Shown: positions 22,701 to 34,139 of the stretch, piece after piece | Numbering within the stretch: position 1 is the first letter of the stretch | How the letters are laid out: every line of letters begins with the position of its first letter | DNA from: Stomoxys calcitrans | Taxonomy: Eukaryota; Arthropoda; Insecta; Diptera; Muscidae | Assembly: GCF_963082655.1 (NCBI RefSeq) | Contig: NC_081553.1 | Span: 230,565,754 to 230,629,753 of the forward strand | Direction of reading: 5' to 3' | DNA length: 64,000 nucleotides | Made by a program: the position numbers and the translations under genes | The notes under the pieces: model-generated | Told to the model about the DNA's origin: nothing | The model's input: only the letters and a program-made list of their open reading frames with translations | Databases searched by the model: none

Positions 22701-24603
22701 TTTTTTTTCTACGACTCGGTATTTTTTTGTAGCGAATTTAAATAATAGGAGACAACTTTTCTTTGTTTGATTGGCTATGAGAGAAATTTGGTTTCCCTAG
22801 TCAGTTTAGAAATGTTGTTGGTTTCCTTCAAAGTTAAAAAATTTTAGCTTTAAATCAGCTGTTAAGATTTGCTGATGTCAACAAACTTATTTTTCTGGTT
22901 TAAGATGCAGTGGTTTTTTGATTTGGCATCATTGTAAAGAAAATTTCATTTAACTGTTCTTGTTCTAATAATGATGTTGTATTTCAAGTTTTTGGACAAA
23001 ATTTCTCCCGTTAACGAGATAATTGAAAGCTTACATCCATAAATAATAATTTGTCTATTAAATCGAACGCAGGAGAAATAACAACTGGTTTTTATTGCCT
23101 CGATGAATACGTTACCCATCATGCAAATATAAATTATTCATATAAAAATATTTATGGTGTAATTAAAACTGTATAGGTTTAATATGAGCCAACGCTCAGA
23201 AAATTGTTCTCGATGTAAAGTACCATATTGCCAAATCAGTCCCCTATTTTTGATCTTGGAATTCAGCAGTGCAAATGTTCTGGATATTTATTTCTTAAGA
23301 AGGACAAAGGCAAAGACAAAGACAGGTTGTTAAAGGGCTTTACAAAATCCAAAGAAAATTATACTTACATGACTATATCATTATGTATTGTTCACTTGAT
23401 ATTCATATGTAGTTTGTTAAGTTATCAAAATTTTGCCTGGTTTTACTTGATTTTTACCCTAGACTACTACTGTAGCACAGGGATCATAATTTAAATCATT
23501 TATTTGTAACATCCAGAAGGAAGAGAGTTCGACCCATGGATCGTCTTGGAATCACTTTCTGTAGACAATGTTATTATTCTTCTGCTAAACCTTGTTGAAG
23601 TTGAACTTGAATAGGGAATAAATTATTTTATAATTATAATTTTAATTACCTTTCATTTTGTGCAGTTAATGCGATCCGCTATAACATTTAGACATATTCA
23701 TATTTGTAAGTTGTCAGACTCGTTGTCACATGGGCTCGTTCAATTCCTTGCAATATAACTGAGATGTGTGTTAATTAATTCGAGATTTAATCCACCATTT
23801 TACATCAATGTTGGCACGTGATTTTCAATTAATTCGCGTTTGTTTTTCTCGTGTTCACTATTTCGTTCATAGCTGGGTGAATTGTTTAAACACAACCTGT
23901 TGCCACTCTGCTACTACCATGGTGAGGAGAACCTGCCACTGGTCAGTATATCGCATTTTTAATTTAATCTTGTCATTTATTTATATTTCATGTTTTTTTA
24001 CATTGTTCTACTCGTATGAATATGCATTGAACTAAGTAATATTTTCCTGTCATTGACTTCTGTATAATTGTCAGCTGTACCAAACAAAAAAAAAAAAAAA
24101 AGAAGGCGATTAAAACCTGCCTATCGATCATAACAATGGTTTTCTAATCACCTTATCAGTAATAGATATTGTCATAACATACAACACTGTCAGAAGCTTA
24201 AGATAAGTGTTTTTATTAATTTTAAGAAGAGCTAGCTATGTCGGTTCTTCTATGCGAAAATTGTATAGGAATTCTCCATACAAATGTCTATTTTTGGCTT
24301 AGCTTTTAGAAAGACCGATCTGCACGTAATTATACAAGTGGATGTATTTATTCATATCCTATAGACCACCATGATTTTTTCTCCAATTTGTTGGAACTTA
24401 GATACCTCTCTCATCTCAATAAGTGTTCAATATTGAAAACAAAGTTGCCGGTTAAAGAAAATGTGTTTAAATGTGCTGATGTAAAGATAGTAACGTAACA
24501 GGGAGAAGTTTTGTTCCATAACAAACTGGAATGCTGCGACAAAAGTCGATGTTACACACAAGTGACCACACGGGTTTGATTAAAGGTGCAAATAATAGCG
24601 TAA
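22701..24603. other. 1.9 kb with no recognised gene or repeat
   Basis: AT-rich DNA with scattered short open frames lacking codon bias or recognisable domains. 23500-23570 (AACATCCAGAAGGAAGAGAG) is a scrap of INE-like subfamily 2. There is a poly-A tract near 24088-24106. It lies between genes B and C. Confidence 0.5.
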
Positions 24604-25291
24604 AACAAGTAAAAGCGTGCTAAGTTCGGCCGGTCCGAATCTTATATTCCCTCCACCATGGATCGCATTTGTCGCGTTTTTTCCCGGTATCTCTTTTTCG
24701 AGAAATAAAGGATAAAAAAAAATTGCTACGCTATTGGAGCTATATCAAGTTATGGTCCGGTTCGAACCATAATTGAATTGAATGTTGGAGTAGATGTCAT
24801 CATGTAAAATTTCAGCAAAAATCGAATAAGTATTGCTCCCTTTTGGGCTCAAGAAGTCAAGATCCCAGATCGGTTTATATTGCAGCTGTATTAGGTTATG
24901 ACCAGATTTGAAGCATATTTGTCACAGTTGTTGGAAGTCATAACGAAACACGTCATACAATTTCAGCCAAATCGGATAAGAATTGCGACCTCTAGAGGCT
25001 CAAGAAAAAGATCGGTTTATATGGCAGCTATATCAAAACAAAGACAGATATGGCCCATTTACAATCTTAATCGACCTACACTAATAGGAAGTATTTGTGA
25101 AAAATTTCAAGCGGCTAGTTTTACTCCTTCGAAAGTTAGCGTGCTTTCGACAGACAGACGGACGGACATGGCAAGATCGACTTAAAATGCTATGTCGATC
25201 AAGAGTATATATACTTTATGGGGTCTTTGACGAATATTTACAAACAGAATGACGAAATTAGTATACCCCCATCCTATGGTGGAGGGTATAA
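24604..25291 (-). mobile_element. INE-like element, complete reverse copy
   Basis: The reverse of the 70-777 element: AAACAAGTAAAAGCGTGCTA, the hairpin TTCGGCCGGTCCGAA, internal units, ACAGACAGACGGACGGACAT, the core ATATATACTTTATGGGGTCT and the end CCATCCTATGGTGGAGGGTA. Its 690-bp length equals that of the first copy. Confidence 0.8.
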
Positions 25292-25514
25292 AAATAAGCA
25301 TCTACTTGATATCCCCTCAAGGAAATATCACCAGAAGTGTTGTATCGTTATGTCATCTTAGAATAGAATGAGTCTGAAAAAGGTAAAAAAGTAAGCCGTG
25401 CTCCCGTGCTTTTCCACTTATTGGAAAATTGTTATTTGGTGTTCAAAGAAAAATGCAATTTTTTCAGATAAATGATCGGATGTTTATGATTCGTAGCAAT
25501 GAGGAAGGTATGCC

Positions 25515-25765
25515 GTTAATAATGAAAAATAACATCAGCCAAAATGGCCAAATGGTCACCAAGACCACGCTAACTGGGCCAAATCCCTTTTATGACATTA
25601 TCCATAACAAAACCGCAACGTGACTGCCCCATGTTCTCGATAACCTCACGAATTATATTTTTGAGGTCTTCAATCGACGCTGGTCTTTTGGCGTACAACT
25701 AACCATTCACGTGGCGCCAAAGCAAGTAGTCGCAAGGTGTTAAATCACAAGATCTCGAATTTCAA
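25515..25765 (-). pseudogene. C-terminal fragment of a DDE transposase (Tc1/mariner superfamily)
   Basis: On minus: RSCDLTPCDYLLWRHVNG, stop, LYAKRPASIEDLKNIIREVI, then GFVMDNVIKGIWPS, stop. The RSCDLTP.DY.LW block and the following helix match the same family as 12333-13740. It is dead, and the catalytic domain upstream is cut by an INE-like repeat. Confidence 0.7.
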
Positions 25766-25804
25766 TCACCTCTTCCAGAGATAGCACGGCCCTGAAACTT
25801 TTCC

Positions 25805-27078
25805 CGTGGGAGAGCAATGTTTACGTGGGACAGTGAGTTGTGTTAGGCCCTTCGTCATCTTTCTGCATTTTGGTCCAGATCGGTCCATATTGGGATATAG
25901 CTGCCATATATACCGATCTCTCGATTTAAGGTTTTGGGGCCAAAAAAGGCGCATTTATTGTCCGATTTAGCCCAAATTTGGGATAGTGAGTTGTGTTAAG
26001 CCCTTCGACATATTTCTTCAATTTGGCATAGATCGGTCCAGATTTGGATATAGCTGCCATATAGACTGATCCCTCGATTTAAGGCTTTGGGCCCATAAAA
26101 GGTGAATTTATTGTCCGATGTCTTCGAAATTCGGAACAGTGAGTTAAGTTAAGCTCCTGGACATACTTCTGCAATAGGGCACAGATCGGTCCAGATTTGG
26201 ATAAAACAGACCGATCTCTCGATTTAAGGTTTTGAGCCCATTTATTGTCTGATTTCGCCGAAATTTGGGACAGTGAGTTGTGTTAGGACCTTCGATATTC
26301 TTCTACAATTTGGCTCAGATTGGTCTAAATTTGAATATAGCTGCCATATAGACCGATATTTCCATTTAAGGTTTTGGGTCCATAAAAGGCTCATTTAGAA
26401 TCCGATTTCACTGAAATTTGACACAGTGACTTATGTTAGGCTGTGACCCAAAAAAGGCGCATTTAAGGTCCGATGTCGCCGAAATTTGAGACAATGAGTT
26501 GTGTTAGGCCCTTTGACATTCTTCTTCAATTTGGCTCAGATCGGCCCAAATTTAGATATAGCAGCCATATAGACCGATCTCATGATTTAAGGTTTTGGAG
26601 CCATAAAAGGCGCATTTATTGTCCGATTTGGCCAAAATTTGGGACAGTGAGTTGTGTTAGGCCCTTCGACATTTTTCTGCAACTTGGCCCAAATCGGTCC
26701 AGATTTGGATATAGCTGCCATATAGACCGATATTTCCATTTAAGGTTTTGGGTCCATAAAAGGCTCATTTAGAATCCGATTTCACTGAAATTTGACACAG
26801 TGACTTATGTTAGGCTTTTCGACATCCATGTCGTATATGATTCAGATCGGTTTATTTTTAGATATGTAGCTTCTAAAAAGACCAATATTTTTTATACACA
26901 ATTGAACAATGACTTGTACTTCATAGTATTTGATCCAAGTCGGAACATATTTTGATATAGCTGCTATGGGGCATTAGGTATGAATTTTGCACCGGATTTT
27001 GACGAAAGGTGGTTTACATATATACCTGAGCTGGTGGGTATCCAAAGTTCGGCCGGGCCGAACTTAACTTGTTTTTAT
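25805..27078 (+). mobile_element. INE-like element, internal-unit array and 3' end
   Basis: About seven units containing GGGACAGTGAGTTGTGTTAG, CAGATCGGTCCAGATTTGGA and ATATAGCTGCCATATAGACC, ending in the perfect palindrome AAGTTCGGCCGGGCCGAACTT split by one base and CTTGTTTT. The 5' end with core is missing. Confidence 0.75.
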
Positions 27079-27364
27079 TTGTCGAAAGGTGGCTTTGGCC
27101 TTAAACTTCTTGCTTATTCCAAAATGGCATATATAAGGCTGCATAGCAATTCAAATAATCTAACTGGAAATCCATTTGCAAACATTTTTTCTAGAGTATA
27201 TTAAAACATATCACGGCTAAGACTCAACGTATTCCTATAATCAAGCTGTTTTGTAGTAAGTATATTACAAATAAGATTGATCTTAAAGTATTCTTTTAGC
27301 CAACCTTTCTTTTAAAGTTTTTAATAATTATGCATCAGACCATGATTTCATCACAGCCGCATGT

Positions 27365-27370
27365 TTTATT
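27365..27370 (-). terminator. poly(A) signal candidate of gene C
   Basis: AATAAA on minus about 47 nt past the gene C stop codon. Confidence 0.5.
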
Positions 27371-27416
27371 AAAATTACTCGTATTATAAATATGTATGCA
27401 ATAAATCATCAATAGT

Positions 27417-30400
27417 TTATTCTACAAAATACTTATCGTAAGGATATTTGGTGAATACATGCGATATAACACTTTGAAATATTTGACCAAATGCCGAGGT
27501 GATTGAAGCTTTTATTTCCCGAAAAATATCCTGCCAATTTTCGTTCAAAAACAAATTCATATTGTCGCCTAAGGCTTTGTCGCCATTGAATAAATTGTCA
27601 ATTTTAAAATGCATTCCCTTGGGATCCAAATCCAGACGGAACTTTTCAATGTTCATATAGGTAGAGCCATCTTTTTCCATGGATACACCAGTGAATTGTA
27701 TTCTCAGATCGGTATTAACTGAAAGAGAAGCATTTTAAGAAATTATTATCTCTGTCAAAAAATGATTATCTCTAAAACTTACATAGAGTTATGTTGTTGG
27801 TGCCCTTTCCGGAAATGGGTAAAATCAAGATTTTGCCATCTACCTTGTAATTACCTACTAAATCGATCTGAGGTACTACCAAATGGATATCATGTTTCTT
27901 TGTAAGATCTTTGCCAAAGCCTCTGAAAAGTATTATAAATTATTAACAATTTTGGTTAATTTTGGTTTGATTCTACTGACTCACTTAACTTTGACTACTT
28001 TGGCATCTTTTAGACCAATAATCTGATTATCCTTGAAATCCAATTCGATATTGACCGGACTTTCTGCACCCTGTTTAATGTGGATTTCCTTTATTTGCAA
28101 AGGATCAATGCCGGCCAGATTAATTGAAGCATCTCCTTGACTTTTTTCATGAATGAAAAATTCAATCAGTTTAGCCACACATTCTGTGTCACCATGGCTA
28201 CAAGGTTTTGGATCTGTAGCTGAAAGATATAACGGAAAATTTTTAAAAATTGTGGTGTTGTCGACGCATATTAAAAACTAGAATTTAGCATTTTCGAGTT
28301 AAACAACAGGCTTTGGTAGAGTACTCATACAAAAAAGTTTGCTTCTTATAGCAAACATTGTCTACTGACTGTTTCTAAATAAATGCTGCTATTATAGCAG
28401 CAATTCTGCTGTTAAAGCAAAATATTTACAATTTTAAAATAGCAGGCCGATTGCTGAAAAGTCTGTTGTTCGCTAAAAATGCCTGCTGCTCCATTTATAA
28501 TGTCGTTGTAAACGGACATATTTAAACACTATATTCGAAATTTTATGGATAATGGGGTCGGATCATCTGCTCATGTTTTTCTCCATAAACCGACTATACG
28601 AATTCATAATCCCAGGACGTTAGAAGTACATGTCTTATTCTTAGATTAGGTTAGGTTGAAAAGAGGGTGTGGATCTTAATCCGCCCCATGCCAATATTGA
28701 CAAACACCTAAGCCAGTAATCGGATCGTTGTGCGCTCTAAAACCAAAAAGTAACCATGAAAGTAAAAAGAAAATGTAAATGGCAAATTGCAAATTTTGTT
28801 CATGAACATTCCACTAAATAACAGGCGCAAACTTCTCACATATCGAGTGCAGTCCGATTCAAATTTAAGCTCAATGATAAGGGGTCTCCTTTTTATAGGC
28901 TAGTCCGATCGGCGTGCCTCAGTGCAACACCTCTTTAGAGAGAAGTTTTACATGGCATAATATCTCACAAATGTTGCCAGCATTAGGAGGAGAAAAACAC
29001 CGCTGTAAATTTTTTTCTGATGGTCTCGCCAGGATTCGAACCCAGGCGTTCAGTGTCATAGGCTGACATGCTAACCTCTTAAGTCAGTAATTCCGCGCTC
29101 CTAAGTCAATTTATGTCTGGTATTGTGTCCCAGTCAGGTGACGGTGTATGTTGGCTGCGACAGCCGGACAATGAGATAGGAAATGGTCCAGCGCCGCATC
29201 AACTACCTCACATGCCCTTCACATGCCGCACCAATTTTTCATATTTAACTCCCGTTATCATATACAAAGCTACACTGATCTCCTTCTTAATTTCTTTCAG
29301 TAATAGCCTCGTCTGCTCACGATCCGGATCTTTCCAACCGACCGTTTCGCTGTTCCCTTAACTCGTTTAACCAAGTTTATTGACTGCATTCCTTTGGCCT
29401 TCATTGCAAAAATTCCCCCTTATTCCGCTATGGCCCGGCACCTAAACATTGCGGATCGTGCCATCCTCAGACAATGCGTTAATCTCCTACTTACATTCCA
29501 AGACTGTTCATGACCTTACCGCCCGGGTTGTTATTGCCCTGATGACCAATTTACTGTCTGCAAAAATGTTCACACTCGACGTCCTCGTGTTAACATCACA
29601 CAACCTTACCGATTCCGTAATCGCTCGGATCTCCGCCTGCAGGAACGTATTATGGTCATTCAATCGAAAACAGATCTCAGTCCCTGGCTTCTCAATGTAG
29701 GTCCACTCTGTCCTCTAGTTTTGATCCAAGTATGTAGCAGAATTCCGTCAATCCAAGACCATGCCACTGGCGGCAGGGCCTCGCACTCGACCTTAAGTGT
29801 GGTCTCAGATATCTTATCGGAAACCTCTTCCATTCCTTCCAGGTTTCCTATTGTCGCCTCCACTATACCGCGGAGGTGTGACCTGCTAAATCATTCTTAA
29901 ATTATATTAAGTTCAGCCGTACCGATTCTTTTATACCCTTCAGCATGGATCGCATTTGTCAAATTATTTGCTCGGTTTCTCTGTTTGGCAGTAAACTAAA
30001 GAATGGGATGTCATAAAAGGAAGGTCTTGTTGGAAGTCAGGAGAATCATAGCGCAAAAGTTAAACCAAACCGGATTGAAATAGCGCCCTTTAGAGTCTCA
30101 ACCGACCTTCATAAGTAAGATGTATTTGTGCAAAATCTCAAGCCCCCAGCTTTACTTCTTCGAAAGTTAGCATGCTTCCAACAGATCGACGGACAAGGTT
30201 AGCCCCCATATTGACCGATCTTCTGATTATGCCTTCACCCATAAATGCCGTATTTATTACCGATTTTGCTGAAATTTGTATTTGACCCCAACGCATCCCT
30301 TCCGAATATGGTGTAGATCGGACCTTACTTGTATATAGCAGCCATATAGACCAACCTCACGATTTAAGGTTTTGAACCCATATAAGATCACTACTGTTAA

Positions 30401-32209
30401 CCGACTTCGGCGTAATTTTGAACAGTGATTTGTGGTAGACTCGTCAACGTCCGCACCGAGTTTGTTCTAGATCGAAAAATATTTCGATAAAGCTGCTATG
30501 AGCAGCATATTTCACCGGATTTTGGCAGAAGATTAATAATATATGTATATCCGAGATGGTGGATATAGAAAATTCGGCCCGGCCCAAGGTAATATCCTTT
30601 TATACCCATTAACAATGGATGGGGGCATATTCATTATGTCATTCCGTTTGCAAGACATCGAAGTATCCATTTCTGGCCCTATAAAGTATATATATTCTTG
30701 ATTATTGAAAAAAATCTAAGACGACCTATACAGGTCCGTCCTTTCGATCGTATGTCTGTTGAAATCACCATACAGTCTTTAAAAATGGGGATATTACGAG
30801 GAAACTTTGCACAAATTCTTTATTTTTCCATAGGCAGGCTAAGTTCGAAGATTGATTACTTTCGACTATATCTTGATATAGCCTCCCTAAAGACCAATCG
30901 GGGACCGAATTAAGCTTATGTCCATTAAAGCCACATTTATTATCCAATTTCGCTGAAATTTAGCACAATGAGATGTGTCAGGCCCTTTCACATCCTTGTC
31001 CAGATTAGTTCATACTTGGATATAGCTGCCTTATATACCCATCTCCCGATTTAAGGTCTTAGGCCCATAAAACACTCATTAATTATCTGATTTTGCTGAG
31101 GCTTGGCAAATGAGTTACTTAAGGCCTCTTAGCATTCGTACAGAGTATGGTAAAGATGGGACTATATTTGAATATAGCGGCCATATATACCAAACTGCCG
31201 ATTTAAGGTCTTAGGCCCATAAAATTTTGCGTTTAATATCCGATTGCGCTGAAATTTAGCACAAAGAGTTGTGTTAAACCCATCGATATGCGTAGCTAGT
31301 ATTGTATTGTCAACATCAGGTCTTATTCGAATATAGTACCATTAATACCGATCTCCCTAATAAAGTTTTTGGGCCATTGAAAGTAACATTTATTATCCGA
31401 TTACACTGTGAGCTATGTTATGCTTTTCAAAATCCGTATTCAATATGGTCCAAATCGGTCCATATTTGGATATAGCTGCCGTATAGTCCAATCTCCCGAT
31501 TAAAGGTCTTGGGCCCATAAAAGTCGCATTTATTATCCATCTTCGATGAAATTTGACGCAGTGAGCTATGTTAGGCATTTCGACATCCTTGACCTGTATG
31601 GTGCAGACCGGCTTACACTTGAATACAGCTAGCTGTCATTTATACCGATCTACCGGTATAAGGCCTTAGGGTCTCAAAAGGCTCGATTATTGACCGTATA
31701 TTCCGCTATGGTGGAGATTGGACTACATTTAGATATAGCTGCTATAAAGAATAATATTCTGTTCTACCGTCTGCAACAGTAAATTGTATTCAACAACTCG
31801 ACATCCGTGCCGAGTTTGGTCCAAGGCGGATCATATTTCAGTATAGCTGCTATGGATTCTTAAATGATGCATTTTCACCGAATTTAGGCAAATTTATTAA
31901 CATATGTGTATGGAGGTGGTGGGTGTTCAAAGTTCGCCTCAGCTGAACTTAATGCCTTTTTACATATTACTTGTTTATTATTTTGGTATTGCTTTACGAT
32001 TAACGTTAAGTATAGAAATTTATTTTTTAAATGATATTTTATTGCAAAGAAAACACACACGATCAACGAACACTTTACATGACATCATCTTAAACCAACA
32101 TTTTTTTCGTTTTCTTTACTTGTAATTTTTCCGACTTACGAAATTTCGCATATACACTTAAGCAAAACAATGTTGGCAATATTAGTTTTAATCCAAGTAA
32201 CGAGAACAT
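27417..32209 (-). CDS. takeout/JHBP-family secreted protein, gene C (4 exons)
   Basis: The exons are 32140-32209, 27985-28219, 27783-27922 and 27417-27718 (747 nt, 248 aa), all GT-AG and in phase. The 235-nt second exon equals 84 + 151, the sizes of exons 2 and 3 in A and B, so intron 2 is missing without loss of a base. Residues 1-23 (MFSLLGLKLILPTLFCLSVY AKF) are a signal peptide. The pair is Cys30/Cys37 (PCSHGDTEC). KILILPISGKG is the core strand. The C-terminus ends YPYDKYFVE, and NGDKAL has one residue more than A and B. Intron 1 (3.9 kb) contains a retrotransposon, a SINE and INE-like repeats. The likely role is that of the family, binding a small lipid-like ligand in haemolymph or another extracellular fluid. 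Confidence 0.92.
28300..28515. repeat. degenerate AGCA/GCTGCT short repeat
   Basis: TTATAGCAAACATTG, ATGCTGCTATTATAGCAGCA, ATTCTGCTGTTAAAGCAAAA and CCTGCTGCTCC recur. Similar to 18420-18625, upstream of the neighbouring paralog B. Confidence 0.4.
28649..29892 (-). mobile_element. non-LTR retrotransposon copy 2, 5'-truncated
   Basis: The 3' end (minus) CTCTTTTCAACCTAACC is at 28649. RNase H remnants lie near 29410-29600, and the match to copies 1 and 3 runs to the GGTATAGTGGAGGCGACAAT region. It is flanked by ATTCTTAGATTA (28637-28648) and ATTCTTAAATTA (29893-29904), a 12-bp target duplication with one change. A SINE sits inside. The frame is broken. Confidence 0.75.
28783..29090 (-). mobile_element. 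tRNA-derived SINE nested in retrotransposon copy 2
   Basis: From GCAAATTGCAAATTTTGTTC and CATTCCACTAAATAACAGGC to CGCCAGGATTCGAACCCAGG (B box on minus) and CATAGGCTGACATGCTAACC. The retrotransposon sequence resumes after it near 29110, so the SINE is the younger of the two. Confidence 0.75.
29905..30597. repeat. composite of INE-like fragments
   Basis: 29905-30200 is a reversed 3' part (ACCCTTCAGCATGGATCGCA, then TTTGTC). 30205-30590 is forward internal units ending AATTCGGCCCGGCCC. Their orientations differ, so this is a junction of two elements. Confidence 0.5.
30598..31975 (+). mobile_element. INE-like element with internal units
   Basis: TTTTATACCCATTAACAATG, the core near 30682-30765 (AAAGTATATATATTCTTGAT), then repeated GATATAGCTGCC units, ending AAAGTTCGCCTCAGCTGAAC and ACTTG. 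It is more diverged than the 6813 copy and lies in intron 1 of gene C. Confidence 0.65.
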
Positions 32210-32256
32210 CTTCCGTTAAGTAAATTTAAATCTTATTTCAGATATTGGCAACAATC

Positions 32257-32293
32257 GACTGACAGTTGTTATCGACAGTGTGTGACTTTTATA
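32257..32293 (-). promoter_or_regulatory. core promoter of gene C: TATA plus initiator
   Basis: TATAAAA on minus at 32287-32293 and an initiator TCAGTC at 32257-32262 that puts +1 at about 32260, the normal TATA-to-start spacing. The 5' UTR would be about 51 nt. The match to the fly initiator consensus TCAGTY is exact. Confidence 0.75.
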
Positions 32294-32439
32294 CAGTAGT
32301 CTATTTCGTAACTAGATTTAATTGAATAATACTTGAAAAAAATAATTAAAAATTAATGAGAAAGGTCGAGCATATAGGATGGGATCGAAAATGACTAACA
32401 CTATTTGTATAGTAAACACTAATGCAAGTGTGGTTTATA

Positions 32440-32640
32440 ACAACCGCCATAGGATGGGGTATACTAAACTTGGGGTTTTCGTTTGTAATAACTCTAATAT
32501 AGCTCCTAGACCCCATAGGGTTCAAAATTCATGATCGCCATGACATTTTATGTTGATCTAGTCCTGTCCATTTTGATCCGAATCGATTATTAATCTTTTA
32601 TATTTATGTAGCTCCCATATAAAGAAAGTTCCGTATTTGA
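32440..32640 (+). repeat. INE-like 5' fragment
   Basis: CCATAGGATGGGGTATACTA, AGACCCCATAGGGTTCAAAA and TTGATCTAGTCCTGTCCATT are decayed versions of the family's 5' end and core. Confidence 0.5.
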
Positions 32641-33501
32641 TATCTTCCGCCACACACGCTTAACAATAAAAAGTTTGGAATGTATTTGCGATAAACAAAT
32701 CCGTTTTATTGGGAAGTACTTTTTTATAGGGAAAGTGCAACATTTCTCTTCACCGTTAAACGTTAGCCTTTGGTTATGCTGAAAAGTCTCTTTGGTTATG
32801 CTGAAAATTCTGTGAACTTTGGTAGTGGTAAAGAATGGGAGTTTTACGCAAAAATTCAAACCTTTTACGACAAAAATTCATCGTTTACAGCAAAAGACGA
32901 TTTGTTGCAAGGCAGGATGATTCTTTTGGTTCCTTAATATGGTGTAGCTAAAAAAAGATTAATTTTTATTTTTTTGCATTGGGCAAAGCTTAGTCTGACA
33001 GCATTCAGTATTGGGAATTCGTGATCGAATGCGGATGTTACTCGGAAAGTGACAATTGTTAAAATTTTACTTTAGATGCCAGGCTGGAAATATCCATAAT
33101 GAAATATTTATTTTTTGTATTAGTCACAAACAGTGATGGCGTTAAATCTGAACCGATTTTGAAGATATTTTGAAGAAAGGTTAAAACGAGTAACAAAACA
33201 ATTCGTGCCAAAAAATCGCCAGAGATAACTCAAATTTACTTCATTTCTTGTCGTTTCCGTATTTTTGTTAAGAAATAAAATTATGTATGTCGAGGGGCCA
33301 AATACTGTTACAAGGGGTCTCCCTGCTTTAAATTTCTGGTAAAAGGGCGTAAGATCTGAAATTGACTGAAACTGGTACGAGTGTTAAGGAATTGCTTCCA
33401 AATTTCGTTAATTCTGGGTAAGAAATGCGGCTTTGTGCGTTCAGTGCCTTCATCGAAAAACAAGACTATAAAGCAGCTACAAACAGTTTTGGTCAGATCT
33501 G
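32641..33501. other. no gene seen
   Basis: AT-rich DNA. The only pattern is a small duplication of CTTTGGTTATGCTGAAAA near 32768-32815. It lies upstream of gene C. Confidence 0.4.
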
Positions 33502-33800
33502 TTGAAATTTGCAAATTTTTGCCCATGAACATTCCACTAAGGAACAAGGGCAAACTTCTCACATATCAATGAGTGAGTGCAGTCCGATTCAAGTTTAAAC
33601 TCAATGATAAGGCGCCTCCTTTCTATAGCCGAGTCCGAACGGCGCGCCGCAGTGCGACACCTCTTTGGAGAGAAGTTTTACATGGCATAGTACCTCACTA
33701 ATGTTGCCAGCATTAGGAGGGGAAAACCAACGCTGAATTTTTTTCTGATGGTCTCGCCAGCGTTATAGGTGGACATGCTAACCTATGCTTTACGGTGGTC
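33502..33800 (-). mobile_element. tRNA-derived SINE, near full length
   Basis: From CAAATTTTTGCCCATGAACA and TTCCACTAAGGAACAAGGGC to the body (ACCTCTTTGGAGAGAAGTTT), AATGTTGCCAGCATTAGGAG, a decayed B-box region and ACATGCTAACCTATGC with ACGGTGG at the tRNA 5' end. Confidence 0.75.
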
Positions 33801-34139
33801 AGATCTGTTCCGTACCCACTGTAAAGGCGAAAATTTCTACTAAAAGTAATTTCTGGGCTCAAACCCTTACATCGTGAGATCGTTTTATCCAAACTCGGCA
33901 CGGTCGTTCATTGAAATCGGGAAAAATACGACTTTTTACAGGGAAAAACATATAAAGGATGATATATGAAGATATAGGCCATCTTTCAAGAAACATTCAG
34001 ACGGACCTTGTCTAGATCGTCTATGAATATAATCATGATCTAGTATGTATGCGTTGTAGGGTTAAAACTGTATAATTTGATGTGTTGTTAATGGAATGGC
34101 CACTTCTTGGTGGGTATTAAAACTTATACCCCAATTTTG

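Noticed and set aside
23228..23494. 88-aa frame with hydrophobic C-terminal half as a small membrane protein
   Set aside because: No splice context, no homology that I recognise, and AT-rich composition that gives Phe/Leu/Ile/Tyr-rich frames by chance.
26473..26772. 99-aa frame with repeated RPFDI.LQ.G..RSRFGYSCHIDR
   Set aside because: It is the translation of the 153-bp INE-like units. The same peptide appears near 7173, 7910 and 38795 only because the repeat is the same.
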